NCBI GenBank assembly: GCA_013390605.1
Contig: JACAUB010000001.1
Coordinates: 1,880,618 to 1,944,617, forward strand
Reading direction: 5' to 3'
Source of the DNA: Bacteroidota bacterium
GTDB lineage: Bacteria; Bacteroidota; Bacteroidia; Bacteroidales; Cfx3-03
Length of the DNA: 64,000 nucleotides
Shown here: positions 1 through 8,167 of the stretch, one piece after another
Numbering within the stretch: position 1 is the first letter of the stretch
Layout: every line of letters starts with the position of its first letter
Made by a program: the position numbers and the translations under genes
The notes under the pieces: model-generated
The model's input: only the letters and a program-made list of their open reading frames with translations
Told to the model about the DNA's origin: nothing
Databases searched by the model: none

Positions 1-131
1 AAGTATATATAAGCTATCATTATCATATCCTGCTTTACAATCATTGCTATATGTGAAATATTCATAGGATATATTGTCCAAATTTCAACAATATTTTTGT
101 TAGCTAACAATCTATTTTTATGTTTCAATAT

Positions 132-824
132 TTATATTTGAACCATATTCATAAACAAAAATATCGAGAGGTTACCAAGATCGGTTAATATATGAGAAAG
201 TATGGGTAGCCGCAAACTTTTAGTTTTTATGTAGAGTAGACAGTAAATAAGCGAAAGCATTACAAGTATAATAAGAAAGGGGATTAAAGCCAATGGCTTG
301 CTTGGATTAAAAGCTTGTATTTTTGAAAACACTCCAAGATTGAGAGGATGGATTGTTGTGAATAAAACAGTTGAATATATTACGCCAAAAATCCTAGGCA
401 GGTGAGCCGTTTCGTCCAATAGAAAGCCCCTCCAATATGCCTCTTCAAATGAAGCGTTTATGACTGCAAAGCTACACCATGCCATAACAAGAAGTATTGA
501 ATGTATCACTTGGATATTTGGGATCAGTAGTGCAGGGAAGGAAATAAGGCCTATAGCTATTGCAAGTAATGTCCACCAACGACTTCCCTGAGATTTTCGA
601 AACCACAAATGTTGATTTTCCTTTTTACCAGTAAAGATTATGAACAAAAAAAGCAGGCCCCAATAAACCGGGAAGTACCCCGTCCATGCCCATTTACCTA
701 GAAGATTACTGAAAAGTCGGGCCGCAAGATTTCCAAGAATTATAATAATGATTGGCGACATCAAAACAATCCATGTTCTTGTTCGCACTTTATTCGTGTT
801 ATTATATATCCTAGTAGTTATCAT
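132..824 (-). CDS. CPBP-family intramembrane metalloprotease (CAAX protease-like)
   Basis: A 230-residue membrane protein with about six hydrophobic segments. It carries the CPBP/Abi signature: Glu127-Glu128 with Arg132 (EExxxR) just after a hydrophobic stretch, His159 in FTTIHP, and His211 with Asp215 (HxxxD, where many members have HxxxN/B). In this family the Glu/His residues bind a catalytic metal inside the membrane; members process prenylated or other membrane substrates, and some bacterial ones give immunity to bacteriocins. The substrate here cannot be told from sequence. It stands alone, divergent from the 282-residue protein/radical SAM unit across about 230 bases. That neighbour is a possible peptide-modification system, so an immunity or leader-processing role is conceivable, but the divergent arrangement gives only weak support. 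The start is the only ATG before the first membrane segment. Confidence 0.8.
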   Translation of the reverse strand: MITTRIYNNTNKVRTRTWIVLMSPIIIIILGNLAARLFSNLLGKWAWTGYFPVYWGLLFLFIIFTGKKENQHLWFRKSQGSRWWTLLAIAIGLISFPALLIPNIQVIHSILLVMAWCSFAVINASFEEAYWRGFLLDETAHLPRIFGVIYSTVLFTTIHPLNLGVFSKIQAFNPSKPLALIPFLIILVMLSLIYCLLYIKTKSLRLPILSHILTDLGNLSIFLFMNMVQI

Positions 825-1056
825 GGTTATATTGTTAACTAACTCTTAAACAAAGATAATGCTAAAACTTAAAAATTGTAACCAACGGCAAATAGTAAGA
901 GTAGTAATAGGTTGCATAGTTTGATATTTAGTGCTTTCCTTTTCATTACTTATTCAGAAACTATCATTATATTTGTTTGCATTTTAGAATCAAAGATGTT
1001 GAAAAATAGGCAATAGAGAAATGGAATGTTTGTGACAATGATATAAACAACACGAC

Positions 1057-1905
1057 ATGAAAATAAAGCCGGTTAAACAGAAAAGGGAACCAGGATACCC
1101 CACAATAGAAACCTATATCGATCATCCTGAATTGCTCTCAAGAAACATCCCTCTCGCATGGATTAAAAATCAGTACGCTGCAACCACATTAGCAACGTTT
1201 ATCATCTGTAGTTGTGGAAATCAGGCATCTTCCGGCAAAGCAAAATCAGAATCGATAGTAATGGCCGATTCTTTTAGTAAAGACCAAAAACCGAAGAGCG
1301 TTCAAAACGTTAAAAAGGATTCTGTTAAAATCGCACGTATCTTTTCGCATGGAGATGGTTCGGGAGCTATTGGTTGTGAAGTGATGTCGCCACCAGTTTT
1401 TATTTCAGAGGACGAAGCCCGAAAAATAATTTTTGATGCCTTAAAAGCGGAGAATATTGTGTTCGACACAAATGACTGTCAAGTATTAAAATTTAGTGCA
1501 CCAGATATAGCTAGTGACTGTTTTTCCATGGAAAAGGGTAAACAGAAAAAGACCACGAAAGTAGAATTAAAAATGGATGGCTACAATGCTGAACACAATT
1601 TAGCCATTGAATTTGTATCTATTGCCGACTTCGAAAAATTCAAAGATGAAAATGATAGATGCATGTCATCGGTTCAGGGTTATGATACCAAAAAGGCCGC
1701 AGAACTCATCAGAGAAGAACTAAGATTGCATAGTAAAACCAATGCCGCGGTTTTCTATGATCCTTTGCCTTTGGTTAAATATAAAGAAAACATTAGGTGG
1801 GATAAAAACGAAAAGGAAACCCAAAAAGAAGCAAGAGAACAGTTACTGGCTCAGGTTAAAGATTTTATAGATTGGATTAAGAAAGAAGGCATAATCAAAA
1901 AGTAA
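1057..1905 (+). CDS. Unrecognised 282-aa protein paired with radical SAM enzyme
   Basis: I cannot assign a named family. Residues 1-40 are a charged, proline-containing segment (KREPGYPTIETY, then HPELL and IPLAWIKN). Residues 41-53 are a short hydrophobic stretch ending in CSC. A low-complexity Ser/Lys linker runs to about 90. A compact domain follows, starting with HGDGSGAIGC and PPVFISEDEARKII, then mixed alpha/beta to the end with further Cys at about 142, 154 and 202. The hydrophobic stretch followed by Cys could be an unusual lipoprotein signal or a membrane anchor; the long charged N-terminus is atypical for either and looks more like a conserved recognition segment. The stop codon is immediately followed by the ATG of the radical SAM gene with no spacer, so the two are almost certainly translationally coupled. 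By inference it is a substrate, substrate carrier or partner of that enzyme. No usable ribosome binding site precedes the ATG. Confidence 0.75.
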   Translation: MKIKPVKQKREPGYPTIETYIDHPELLSRNIPLAWIKNQYAATTLATFIICSCGNQASSGKAKSESIVMADSFSKDQKPKSVQNVKKDSVKIARIFSHGDGSGAIGCEVMSPPVFISEDEARKIIFDALKAENIVFDTNDCQVLKFSAPDIASDCFSMEKGKQKKTTKVELKMDGYNAEHNLAIEFVSIADFEKFKDENDRCMSSVQGYDTKKAAELIREELRLHSKTNAAVFYDPLPLVKYKENIRWDKNEKETQKEAREQLLAQVKDFIDWIKKEGIIKK

Positions 1906-3033
1906 ATGCATATAACACTACACCTAACTACTGGTTGCAATATGTCGTGCGGCTATTGCTACTCTCCACCAAACCAAAGAAACGACATGTCGCAGGAAAC
2001 CGCCTTCCGCAGTATTGATTTTATTACCGAGAACTATCCTATCAATACAGGAATTATTTTTTTTGGTGGCGAGCCCCTCTTAAAAAAGAAGCTGATCAAA
2101 GAAACGATAACCTATTGTAAAACAAAGGAGAAAAGCCATAACGCCTATTTCCATTACAAGATTACAACGAATGGGATTCTGTTGGATGCCGATTTCATGG
2201 AATATGCAAACAAGGTTAATTTACAGGTTGCAATGAGTATTGATGGTAATGAAAAGGCCCACAATACCTTCAGAAAATCGAAGGAGGGTAAATCTACTTT
2301 TGAAATCGTAAACGAAAAAATAGACATCCTGCTACATTATCAGCCTTATGCAAAGGCGCTAATGACAGTTTCGCCTGAAACCTTAATCCACTTTTCTGAT
2401 TCTGTTGATTACCTGTTAAACAGAGGTTTTAAATATATTATTGTATCGCTGAATTATGCCGTTAATTGGGCTGATGATCATATCAAAGAACTCAAAAAAC
2501 AATATGAAAAGATTGCTACTCTTTATGAAAAATGGATTCTAAATGAGAAAAAGTTCTATTTTTCACCTTTCGAAATGAAATTGGCTAGTCATATCAGATC
2601 AGAAAATTTTGAATGCAACCAATGTCATCTTGCAATAAAACAGCTCGCGTTTGCGCATGACGGAAGTATATACCCTTGTGTGCAATTTGTAAAAGATGGT
2701 ATTTCAAACAAGACTTATTGTATTGGTTCGGTGGAGACAGAAATCGATGTAAGCAAACAAACCAGGTTAAACATTGACTCTAAAAAACAAACTGAGCTAT
2801 GCTCAACTTGTGATTATAATCCCCGTTGTAACAATAAGTGTAGTTGTTTAAACTGGCAACTGACGGGAACGTTAAATCAGATTTCGCCGATAGTTTGTGA
2901 AACTGAAAGGGTGTTGATTCCGGTCGTTGATGCATTAGGAGAAAGGCTTTATAAAAAAGGTGCAGCCATGTTCATTCAAAAACACTATAATGCGGTTTAT
3001 CCTATCATTTCTATGATTGAAGATATGAACTGA
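1906..3033 (+). CDS. Radical SAM/SPASM enzyme, putative peptide maturase
   Basis: A 375-residue radical SAM enzyme. The AdoMet-binding [4Fe-4S] motif is Cys11-x3-Cys15-x2-Cys18 (GCNMSCGYCY), at the extreme N-terminus, so there is no PqqD-like recognition domain in front. GGEPLL near residue 55 is the SAM-contacting GGE motif. The C-terminal third has a SPASM-type cysteine set: Cys237, Cys240, Cys258, Cys299, Cys302, Cys308, Cys312, Cys314 and Cys331, enough for two auxiliary Fe-S clusters. Enzymes of this architecture include anaerobic sulfatase-maturing enzymes and RiPP maturases that crosslink or epimerise peptides. No sulfatase gene is in the window. The partner is the 282-residue protein whose stop abuts this ATG, which suggests that this protein or a peptide held by it is the substrate. 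The radical SAM/SPASM assignment is firm; the reaction is unknown. Confidence 0.88.
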   Translation: MHITLHLTTGCNMSCGYCYSPPNQRNDMSQETAFRSIDFITENYPINTGIIFFGGEPLLKKKLIKETITYCKTKEKSHNAYFHYKITTNGILLDADFMEYANKVNLQVAMSIDGNEKAHNTFRKSKEGKSTFEIVNEKIDILLHYQPYAKALMTVSPETLIHFSDSVDYLLNRGFKYIIVSLNYAVNWADDHIKELKKQYEKIATLYEKWILNEKKFYFSPFEMKLASHIRSENFECNQCHLAIKQLAFAHDGSIYPCVQFVKDGISNKTYCIGSVETEIDVSKQTRLNIDSKKQTELCSTCDYNPRCNNKCSCLNWQLTGTLNQISPIVCETERVLIPVVDALGERLYKKGAAMFIQKHYNAVYPIISMIEDMN

Positions 3034-3120
3034 AATGTGAAATTACCATAAGGCCATAGGGATAGGTCGCGACTTATTCCTATATCTATATTAATGATCC
3101 TTAATGGACCAAGCTGAATA

Positions 3121-3330
3121 GTAGCGAGCTTAAACATATTAAACAATAAAGATTCTGCATTCACTCAAATAAGGTATGTTCCATCTTCTTTAGATGTATT
3201 AAAAAAAGCAGATAAATATAATTATTCAGACAACAGGGAGATTTTAAAGTTTAGATATAAAACTAAAAATGATGCTGGATTACATTATTTTAGATCTCAA
3301 TATATTTATAATCAGTATCATACATTCTAA
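3121..3330 (+). pseudogene. 3' remnant of an unidentified gene
   Basis: A 69-codon frame runs from an upstream stop (TGA at 3115) to a TAA, with no ATG, GTG or TTG start anywhere in it. Its translation has ordinary amino-acid composition for this genome (for example YVPSSLDVLKKADKYNYS, ending NQYHTF) rather than the biased composition of intergenic DNA. It looks like the C-terminal end of a protein whose 5' part has been lost. I cannot identify the family. It lies between the radical SAM gene and a GC-rich repeat, which fits a small rearrangement scar. Confidence 0.35.
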
Positions 3331-3398
3331 TTTTCTTCGATATCTCTTATTTAATTTAGGGTAAATGCCTCTGTATCATGGGGATTACGACCCTTGAC

Positions 3399-3431
3399 TC
3401 CGGCGTGAGTCCGGCGTGGGTCCGGCATCCT
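3399..3431. repeat. Three tandem 11-bp GC-rich units
   Basis: Three successive 11-mers begin TCCGGCG, TCCGGCG and TCCGGCA, in otherwise AT-rich intergenic DNA. They abut the large inverted repeat that follows and probably belong to the same element. Confidence 0.6.
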
Positions 3432-3484
3432 TCCGCCATGACTGCACTAATAAGGGGGAGTCATGGCGGAAGCAGGGTGGATGC
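3425..3484. repeat. GC-rich imperfect palindrome (hairpin element)
   Basis: A perfect 14-bp inverted repeat (CTTCCGCCATGACT at 3430-3443, complement at 3459-3472) has a 15-base loop. An outer pair, GCATCC at 3425-3430 and GGATGC at 3479-3484, extends it with a small bulge. G+C content is far above the surroundings. There is no T-run after it, so it is not a typical terminator. It resembles a repetitive extragenic palindrome or a small MITE-like element. The rest of the gap up to the next gene (about 3485-3797) is AT-rich and holds nothing I recognise. Confidence 0.7.
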
Positions 3485-3797
3485 ATTGTGAATTCATTTG
3501 GTATTTATGTACTGTCGTATGCTCTTAAATGTAGCGTTTTATAGCAATAGTCTGGCTGTATTAAATGGGGGGCTTACAGAACCGAAATCTTCTATTTATA
3601 TCCATTCCCTTATAAGTAGATTCTTCCTAAGAGGTCGAAACAAAGGAGTTATTTTATACAATCATCTTCTTTTATGATGATTAATGCTTCTCCTCTTTTT
3701 GCCTGATTTAAAATAAATCTTCTTCAACAAATTGATTTTCTTATTTCAGTATACAAGGATTTTCTATAATTTTACATACTTGTAAACTAGACCTAAA

Positions 3798-5144
3798 ATG
3801 TACAGACTTGATATTAACTCGAAATCGCGAATAATTTACTCGATATTTTTAGTCATTCTATTATTGTCCTCTTTACTTAGTTGTAAAAAAAATACACCTA
3901 AGGTAATCCCTACTATTACCACTACCCAGGTGATCAAGATTACACCTAACACTGCTACATGTGGTGGGTATGTTGTTGAAGAAGGTGATGCTGCCGTTAC
4001 GGTTCGTGGTGTTTGTTGGTGTACGACACAAAACCCGACTATTATTGATAATATAACAACCGATAGTAAGGGTCGAGGTGTATTTGTCAGTCAGATTACA
4101 GGATTAAAACCGGAGACGACTTATTATGTTAGGGCTTATGCTATAAATAAAGCCGGAACAGTTTATGGTGAACAACGTGTATTTATTACAAGTGCAACGG
4201 ATCCCAAGATAACGAATACTGTTATCTCCGATGTTACGACTATTACTGCAAAATTAGATGTAAATATCAAATATTATGATGCTTCTCAAATGCTTGAATA
4301 TGGAATTTGCTGGAGTACAAGTAATCCTCCCACTGCCGATAATGATAAAAACAGCATATTTATCAAACCTGATTCTGTTTTGACCAACTATTCTTTTAAA
4401 ATGACACAGTTGGAATGCAATAAGACATATTATGTGCGTGCTTTTGCATTTAAAAATTCGGGTGATATTTATTATAGCGATGTCGTTTCGTTTACGACTA
4501 AAGATAATAGAGGTTCGACAGTAACTGATATTGATGGAAATGTATATCATACAGTGACCATCGGTACACAGACATGGATGGTGGAGAATCTAAAAACAAC
4601 ACGTTATCGTAACGGTGATTCTATCGCTAATGTTCCAGTCTCTAATAAATGGCTTCAATTAACTACAGGAGCATATACCGGTTATGGTAAAGATTATCAG
4701 GATTATAATGTAATTGGACCCATATATAATTGGTATGCGGTAAATGACAATCGCAAAATAGCTCCGACCGGCTGGCATGTTCCTACAGATGCCGAATGGA
4801 GAATATTAATCCAATTCGTAGGAGGAACTAGTGTAGCCGGAGGTATATTAAAAGAAACCGGTTTTAGGCATTGGTCTATGACTTCCATACGTTTTGATGG
4901 GAATGTTCCCCCTGCTACCGATGAGTGGGGTTTTCGTGCCTTTTCTAGTGGCAAACTTGCGCAATGGGGAAGTGATAATACATGTTGTATATGTTATGGT
5001 GGCATGTATGGCTTCTGGTGGGCTGCAAATGAATACAATAGTGGTGCTGCCTGGTGTATGGGTATGGGATACAATCGTATTTCTGCTGAAACTAATTCTA
5101 ATAATAAATGGGAAGGATTATCTGTCCGTTTCCTGAAAGACTAG
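3798..5144 (+). CDS. FISUMP-domain lipoprotein with fibronectin-like repeats
   Basis: A 448-residue surface lipoprotein. A hydrophobic signal ends in a lipobox with Cys29 (LLSSLLSC followed by KK). Two repeats of about 95 residues follow (roughly 42-130 and 138-234). Each has the pattern RGVCW or YGICW, then ETTYYVRAYA or KTYYVRAFA and a final FTT, typical of the fibronectin-type modules found in Bacteroidota lipoproteins. Residues from about 243 to the end form a FISUMP domain (Fibrobacter succinogenes major paralogous domain), with the hallmark DIDGNVYHTVTIGTQTWM, MVENLKTTRYRNG and GWHVPTDAEW, ending in SVRFLKD. The biochemical role of FISUMP domains is not established; they are generally surface-exposed and often expanded as paralogues. 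The gene stands alone with no partner. Confidence 0.85.
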   Translation: MYRLDINSKSRIIYSIFLVILLLSSLLSCKKNTPKVIPTITTTQVIKITPNTATCGGYVVEEGDAAVTVRGVCWCTTQNPTIIDNITTDSKGRGVFVSQITGLKPETTYYVRAYAINKAGTVYGEQRVFITSATDPKITNTVISDVTTITAKLDVNIKYYDASQMLEYGICWSTSNPPTADNDKNSIFIKPDSVLTNYSFKMTQLECNKTYYVRAFAFKNSGDIYYSDVVSFTTKDNRGSTVTDIDGNVYHTVTIGTQTWMVENLKTTRYRNGDSIANVPVSNKWLQLTTGAYTGYGKDYQDYNVIGPIYNWYAVNDNRKIAPTGWHVPTDAEWRILIQFVGGTSVAGGILKETGFRHWSMTSIRFDGNVPPATDEWGFRAFSSGKLAQWGSDNTCCICYGGMYGFWWAANEYNSGAAWCMGMGYNRISAETNSNNKWEGLSVRFLKD

Positions 5145-5426
5145 TGCTGATATTTTCTCCGTTATCTTCCAATTATCCCATAATATTTTATATTTGGAAA
5201 ATTCTGAATATTAATGAAATAAATAATATTTTGCCTATAATATATTGTACCTTTACAGGGTTAGATTTTTAGTATTCTTTCAACGATGGAACAGCTTGAA
5301 ATTGAACTCCGCTTTTTTTAGGAGTCACTACGCATATCATACACCTGGGGGCGAGAACGCCATTTTTGTTTTTTTATTTATCAAACACTTTTTAATTGAT
5401 TTTAAAAGGTGATTTAACTTATTGCT

Positions 5427-5861
5427 ATGAAATCTGTACCTATTAACATCTTACTTGCAGAAGATGATCCCGATGACCGCTTTTTCTTTACTAAGGCGCT
5501 AAATGAAATACCCATTGCTACCCAACTTACAATTGTTCGTGATGGTGAAGAGTTGATGGAATATCTTTTTGCAAATTTGAATAATCTTCCAACAATTCTT
5601 TTTCTTGATCTTAGTATGCCTCGCAAAACCGGTTTTGAATGCTTGACTGAAATAAAAGAAGACCCCAAATTAAAAGATTTGACTGTGGTGATGATATCTA
5701 CTTCTTTCCAGCGTGATTTACAGTATGAAAAGAATATGATAAAAATGCTGTATGATATTGGTGCTGAAGATTATATACGTAAGCCAAATGATTTTATACT
5801 GCTCAAGAATATTATTCACAATACGATTACAAATACAATAGAAAAAAAATGCGAAGGGTAA
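5427..5861 (+). CDS. Receiver-only response regulator (Rcp1-like), copy 1
   Basis: A 144-residue protein that is only a phosphoacceptor (REC) domain. The acidic pair lies in LLAEDDPDD near residues 11-16, the phosphorylated Asp is in LFLDLSMPRKTG near residue 56, and the conserved Lys is in IRKPND near 117. There is no output domain, so it must act by protein contact or as a phosphate shuttle. It is the first of three receiver-only paralogues transcribed towards a histidine kinase, separated from the next by 72 bases. It is the most diverged of the three and has a longer segment between the Asp region and the Lys (around QRDLQYEKNM). Confidence 0.88.
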   Translation: MKSVPINILLAEDDPDDRFFFTKALNEIPIATQLTIVRDGEELMEYLFANLNNLPTILFLDLSMPRKTGFECLTEIKEDPKLKDLTVVMISTSFQRDLQYEKNMIKMLYDIGAEDYIRKPNDFILLKNIIHNTITNTIEKKCEG

Positions 5862-5933
5862 GGATGAAATTTGCGATTACTTGATTTAAATGTCTTCTTT
5901 TTTAAAACGTTTTTTAACTAAAAACTCTTTTCT

Positions 5934-6377
5934 ATGGAAATGAATCAACTAAACATACTACTGGCAGATGATGATACAGATGATTGTCTTTTTTTTAAAG
6001 ATGCAGTAAAAGAGTTATCGCAAACTACGCAATTAACAGCGGTGCATGATGGGGAACAACTAATGAATTATCTCTTTGAAAATTCGGAGAACCTTCCAAA
6101 TGTTCTTTTCCTCGATCTTAATATGCCACGTAAAAACGGTTTAGAATGTTTGTCGGAGATAAAACGAAATAAAAAATTGAATAATTTGCCGGTGGTTATC
6201 TTTTCAACATCATACTCGCCAGACACAATAAGCATACTCTTTAAAATCGGTGCACATGTTTATATCCATAAACCTAATGATTTTGATAAACTTAAACAGG
6301 TTATTCAACATGGAATTACGATGGCTGGCGAGCGAATATTTCGAAAGAATCAAATAAAATATATTCTTAACGCATGA
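5934..6377 (+). CDS. Receiver-only response regulator (Rcp1-like), copy 2
   Basis: A 147-residue single REC domain. The acidic pocket is LLADDDTDD, the phosphoacceptor Asp lies in LFLDLNMPRKNG, and the conserved Lys is in IHKPND. It is clearly a close duplicate of the next gene: both share TAVHDGEQLM and LPVVIFSTS. Its stop overlaps the start of copy 3 by four bases (ATGA), so the two are translationally coupled. A 20-residue basic tail follows the domain. The likely role is a relay or adaptor regulator for the kinase downstream. Confidence 0.88.
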   Translation: MEMNQLNILLADDDTDDCLFFKDAVKELSQTTQLTAVHDGEQLMNYLFENSENLPNVLFLDLNMPRKNGLECLSEIKRNKKLNNLPVVIFSTSYSPDTISILFKIGAHVYIHKPNDFDKLKQVIQHGITMAGERIFRKNQIKYILNA

Positions 6378-6820
6378 TATTAAGGCATTTGGATATATTA
6401 CTTGCTGATGATGATATTGATGATTGCCTCTTTTTTAAAGAAGCGTTGGGCGAAATTCTATTGTCGACACACTTTACTGCTGTGCATGATGGAGAACAGC
6501 TTATGCAACTACTTAAAGATGACACTATAGAACTTCCACATATCCTTTTTCTGGATATTAATATGCCTAGAAAAAATGGTTTTGAATGTTTAGCTGAGAT
6601 AAAACAAAATACAAGGCTGAAAGAGCTACCGGTGGTTATCTTTTCTACTTCTTTTGAACAGGAGGTAGTGAACTCTCTTTACTTAAGCGGAGCGCATTAT
6701 TTTATTCGAAAACCTTCTGCATTTTTACAATTTAAAAACATAATTCAACATACACTTACACTTATCATGCAAGAAAATGTTTTGCAACCGACAAAAGATA
6801 ATTTTGTAATTACGGTGTAA
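6374..6820 (+). CDS. Receiver-only response regulator (Rcp1-like), copy 3
   Basis: A 148-residue single REC domain with LLADDDIDD, the phosphoacceptor Asp in LFLDINMPRKNG and the Lys in IRKPSAF. The start overlaps the previous stop by four bases, and the gene ends 33 bases before the histidine kinase, so all four genes probably form one operon. Without an output domain it would pass phosphate on or bind a partner. Whether the kinase distinguishes the three receivers cannot be told from sequence. Confidence 0.88.
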   Translation: MILRHLDILLADDDIDDCLFFKEALGEILLSTHFTAVHDGEQLMQLLKDDTIELPHILFLDINMPRKNGFECLAEIKQNTRLKELPVVIFSTSFEQEVVNSLYLSGAHYFIRKPSAFLQFKNIIQHTLTLIMQENVLQPTKDNFVITV

Positions 6821-6853
6821 ATTGTTTCTTAATAAAATTTAAAGACACAGTAT

Positions 6854-8050
6854 ATGACTAAAATAATAGAATCGGATATAGACGCATTAAGCATCGTACA
6901 TAAGGAACTGGTCTTTCAAAAAGAAGAAAATGATAAATTAAAGAATGCCTTAATCATTGCTCGAAAAGAACTGGAGTTTCTGAAGGAAGAAAAAGGGAAA
7001 AGGGCTAAAGAATTGGGTATTGCAAATATTGAACTTGCTTTTCAGGATAAAGAAAAAGGAAAAAGAGCAGCTGAATTGGGTATAGCCAATATCGAACTTG
7101 TCTTTCAGGATGAAGAGAAAGAAAAGCGGGCAAGAGAGTTAGGTATTGCAAATAAAGAACTGATTTTTCAAAACGAAGAGAAGGAGAAAAGGGCTGCTGA
7201 GCTGATCATTGCAAATAAGGAGCTGATATTTCAGAACGAGGAGAAAGAGAAAAGAGCTGCAGAGTTGAGTGTGGCCAATGAAGAATTAATCTTTCAAAAT
7301 GAGGAGAAAGAGAAGCGGGCTGCTGAACTGATCATCGCGAATAAAGAACTTTTAGCATTTACGTATGTGTCGAGTCATGATTTACAGGAACCACTGCGTA
7401 AAATACAAACTTTCGTTACCATCATTCTTGAAAATGAAAATGAAAACCTTTCAGAAAAGGGAAAATATAATTTTCAGCGAATGCAATTAGCTGCTGGTAG
7501 AATGCAACAACTCATTGACGATTTACTTGCTTTTTCGCGCATCAACACTACCGAACTTAAGTTTGAAAAAACTGAACTCAAGATAATTGTGGATGAAGTA
7601 AAAGCTGAATTACGGGATACAATACAGGAAAAACATGCGATTATCGAAGCGGTTGAACTCTGTCCGGCTAATATCATTACTTTTCAGTTTCGTCAGCTAA
7701 TGTATAATCTGATAAGTAATGCACTGAAATTTTCAAAGCCTGACGTGCCATCACATATCATTATCAAGAGTCATATTATCAAGGGTAGTAAGTTACATAA
7801 CGAGAAACTATCCCCTGATAAAAGTTATTGTCATATCACAATAAAAGACAATGGTATCGGTTTTGAACCACACTTTAGCGAACGTATTTTTGAGGTGTTT
7901 CAAAAACTTCATGGTAAAGATGTATATGGAGGAACAGGTATAGGACTTGCTATTGTTAAAAAAATAGTAGAGAATCATAATGGTATCATCATTGCTACAA
8001 GTGAATTAGATAAAGGCGCAACCTTTGATATCTATTTTCCTTCAAACTGA
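6854..8050 (+). CDS. Cytosolic histidine kinase with 21-residue coiled-coil repeats
   Basis: A 398-residue kinase with no signal peptide, membrane segment or recognisable PAS/GAF sensor. Residues about 10-166 are a continuous charged helix built from a 21-residue unit (EL-x-IAN-x-EL-x-FQ-x4-KR-x2, three heptads) in five nearly exact copies at 53-157 plus a degenerate copy before them. The H-box follows directly, with His175 in SSHDLQEPLRKI. The ATPase domain has the N-box in YNLISNALKF, the G1 box in KDNGIGF and the G2 box in GGTGIGLAI. The coiled coil probably dimerises the protein and sets helix register for signalling. With no sensor of its own, the kinase may take its signal from a partner or from one of the three receiver proteins encoded just upstream. 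Such repeats are common as linkers in Bacteroidota kinases; here the repeat makes up the entire N-terminal half. Confidence 0.9.
   Translation: MTKIIESDIDALSIVHKELVFQKEENDKLKNALIIARKELEFLKEEKGKRAKELGIANIELAFQDKEKGKRAAELGIANIELVFQDEEKEKRARELGIANKELIFQNEEKEKRAAELIIANKELIFQNEEKEKRAAELSVANEELIFQNEEKEKRAAELIIANKELLAFTYVSSHDLQEPLRKIQTFVTIILENENENLSEKGKYNFQRMQLAAGRMQQLIDDLLAFSRINTTELKFEKTELKIIVDEVKAELRDTIQEKHAIIEAVELCPANIITFQFRQLMYNLISNALKFSKPDVPSHIIIKSHIIKGSKLHNEKLSPDKSYCHITIKDNGIGFEPHFSERIFEVFQKLHGKDVYGGTGIGLAIVKKIVENHNGIIIATSELDKGATFDIYFPSN
7010..7324 (+). repeat. Five tandem 63-bp coding repeats in the kinase gene
   Basis: Five consecutive in-frame 63-base units encode residues 53-157 of the kinase. 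The later units are most alike (NEEKEKRAAEL recurs). Copy number could change by slippage or recombination in steps of 21 residues, which preserves both the reading frame and the heptad register. Confidence 0.85.
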
Positions 8051-8167
8051 TAATTATTACTTTTCAGTTCTGTATTTCTACTTTTGCGACTATTTCTCTG
8101 TTTTACGCTTTTCTTAGCGACAAAATAAATATTTTTGTCATTAAGATTATTGTAAAAACGACAGATA

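Noticed and set aside
3425..3484. GC-rich hairpin read as an intrinsic terminator or a CRISPR repeat
   Set aside because: No T-run follows, and there is only one palindrome with no regularly spaced repeats or spacers.
4894..5136. 80-codon frame inside the FISUMP gene
   Set aside because: Shifted-frame shadow of the FISUMP domain, which has clear family motifs in its own frame.
7010..7324. 63-bp tandem units as a mobile or CRISPR-like array
   Set aside because: The units are in-frame coding repeats of a coiled coil with no spacers.
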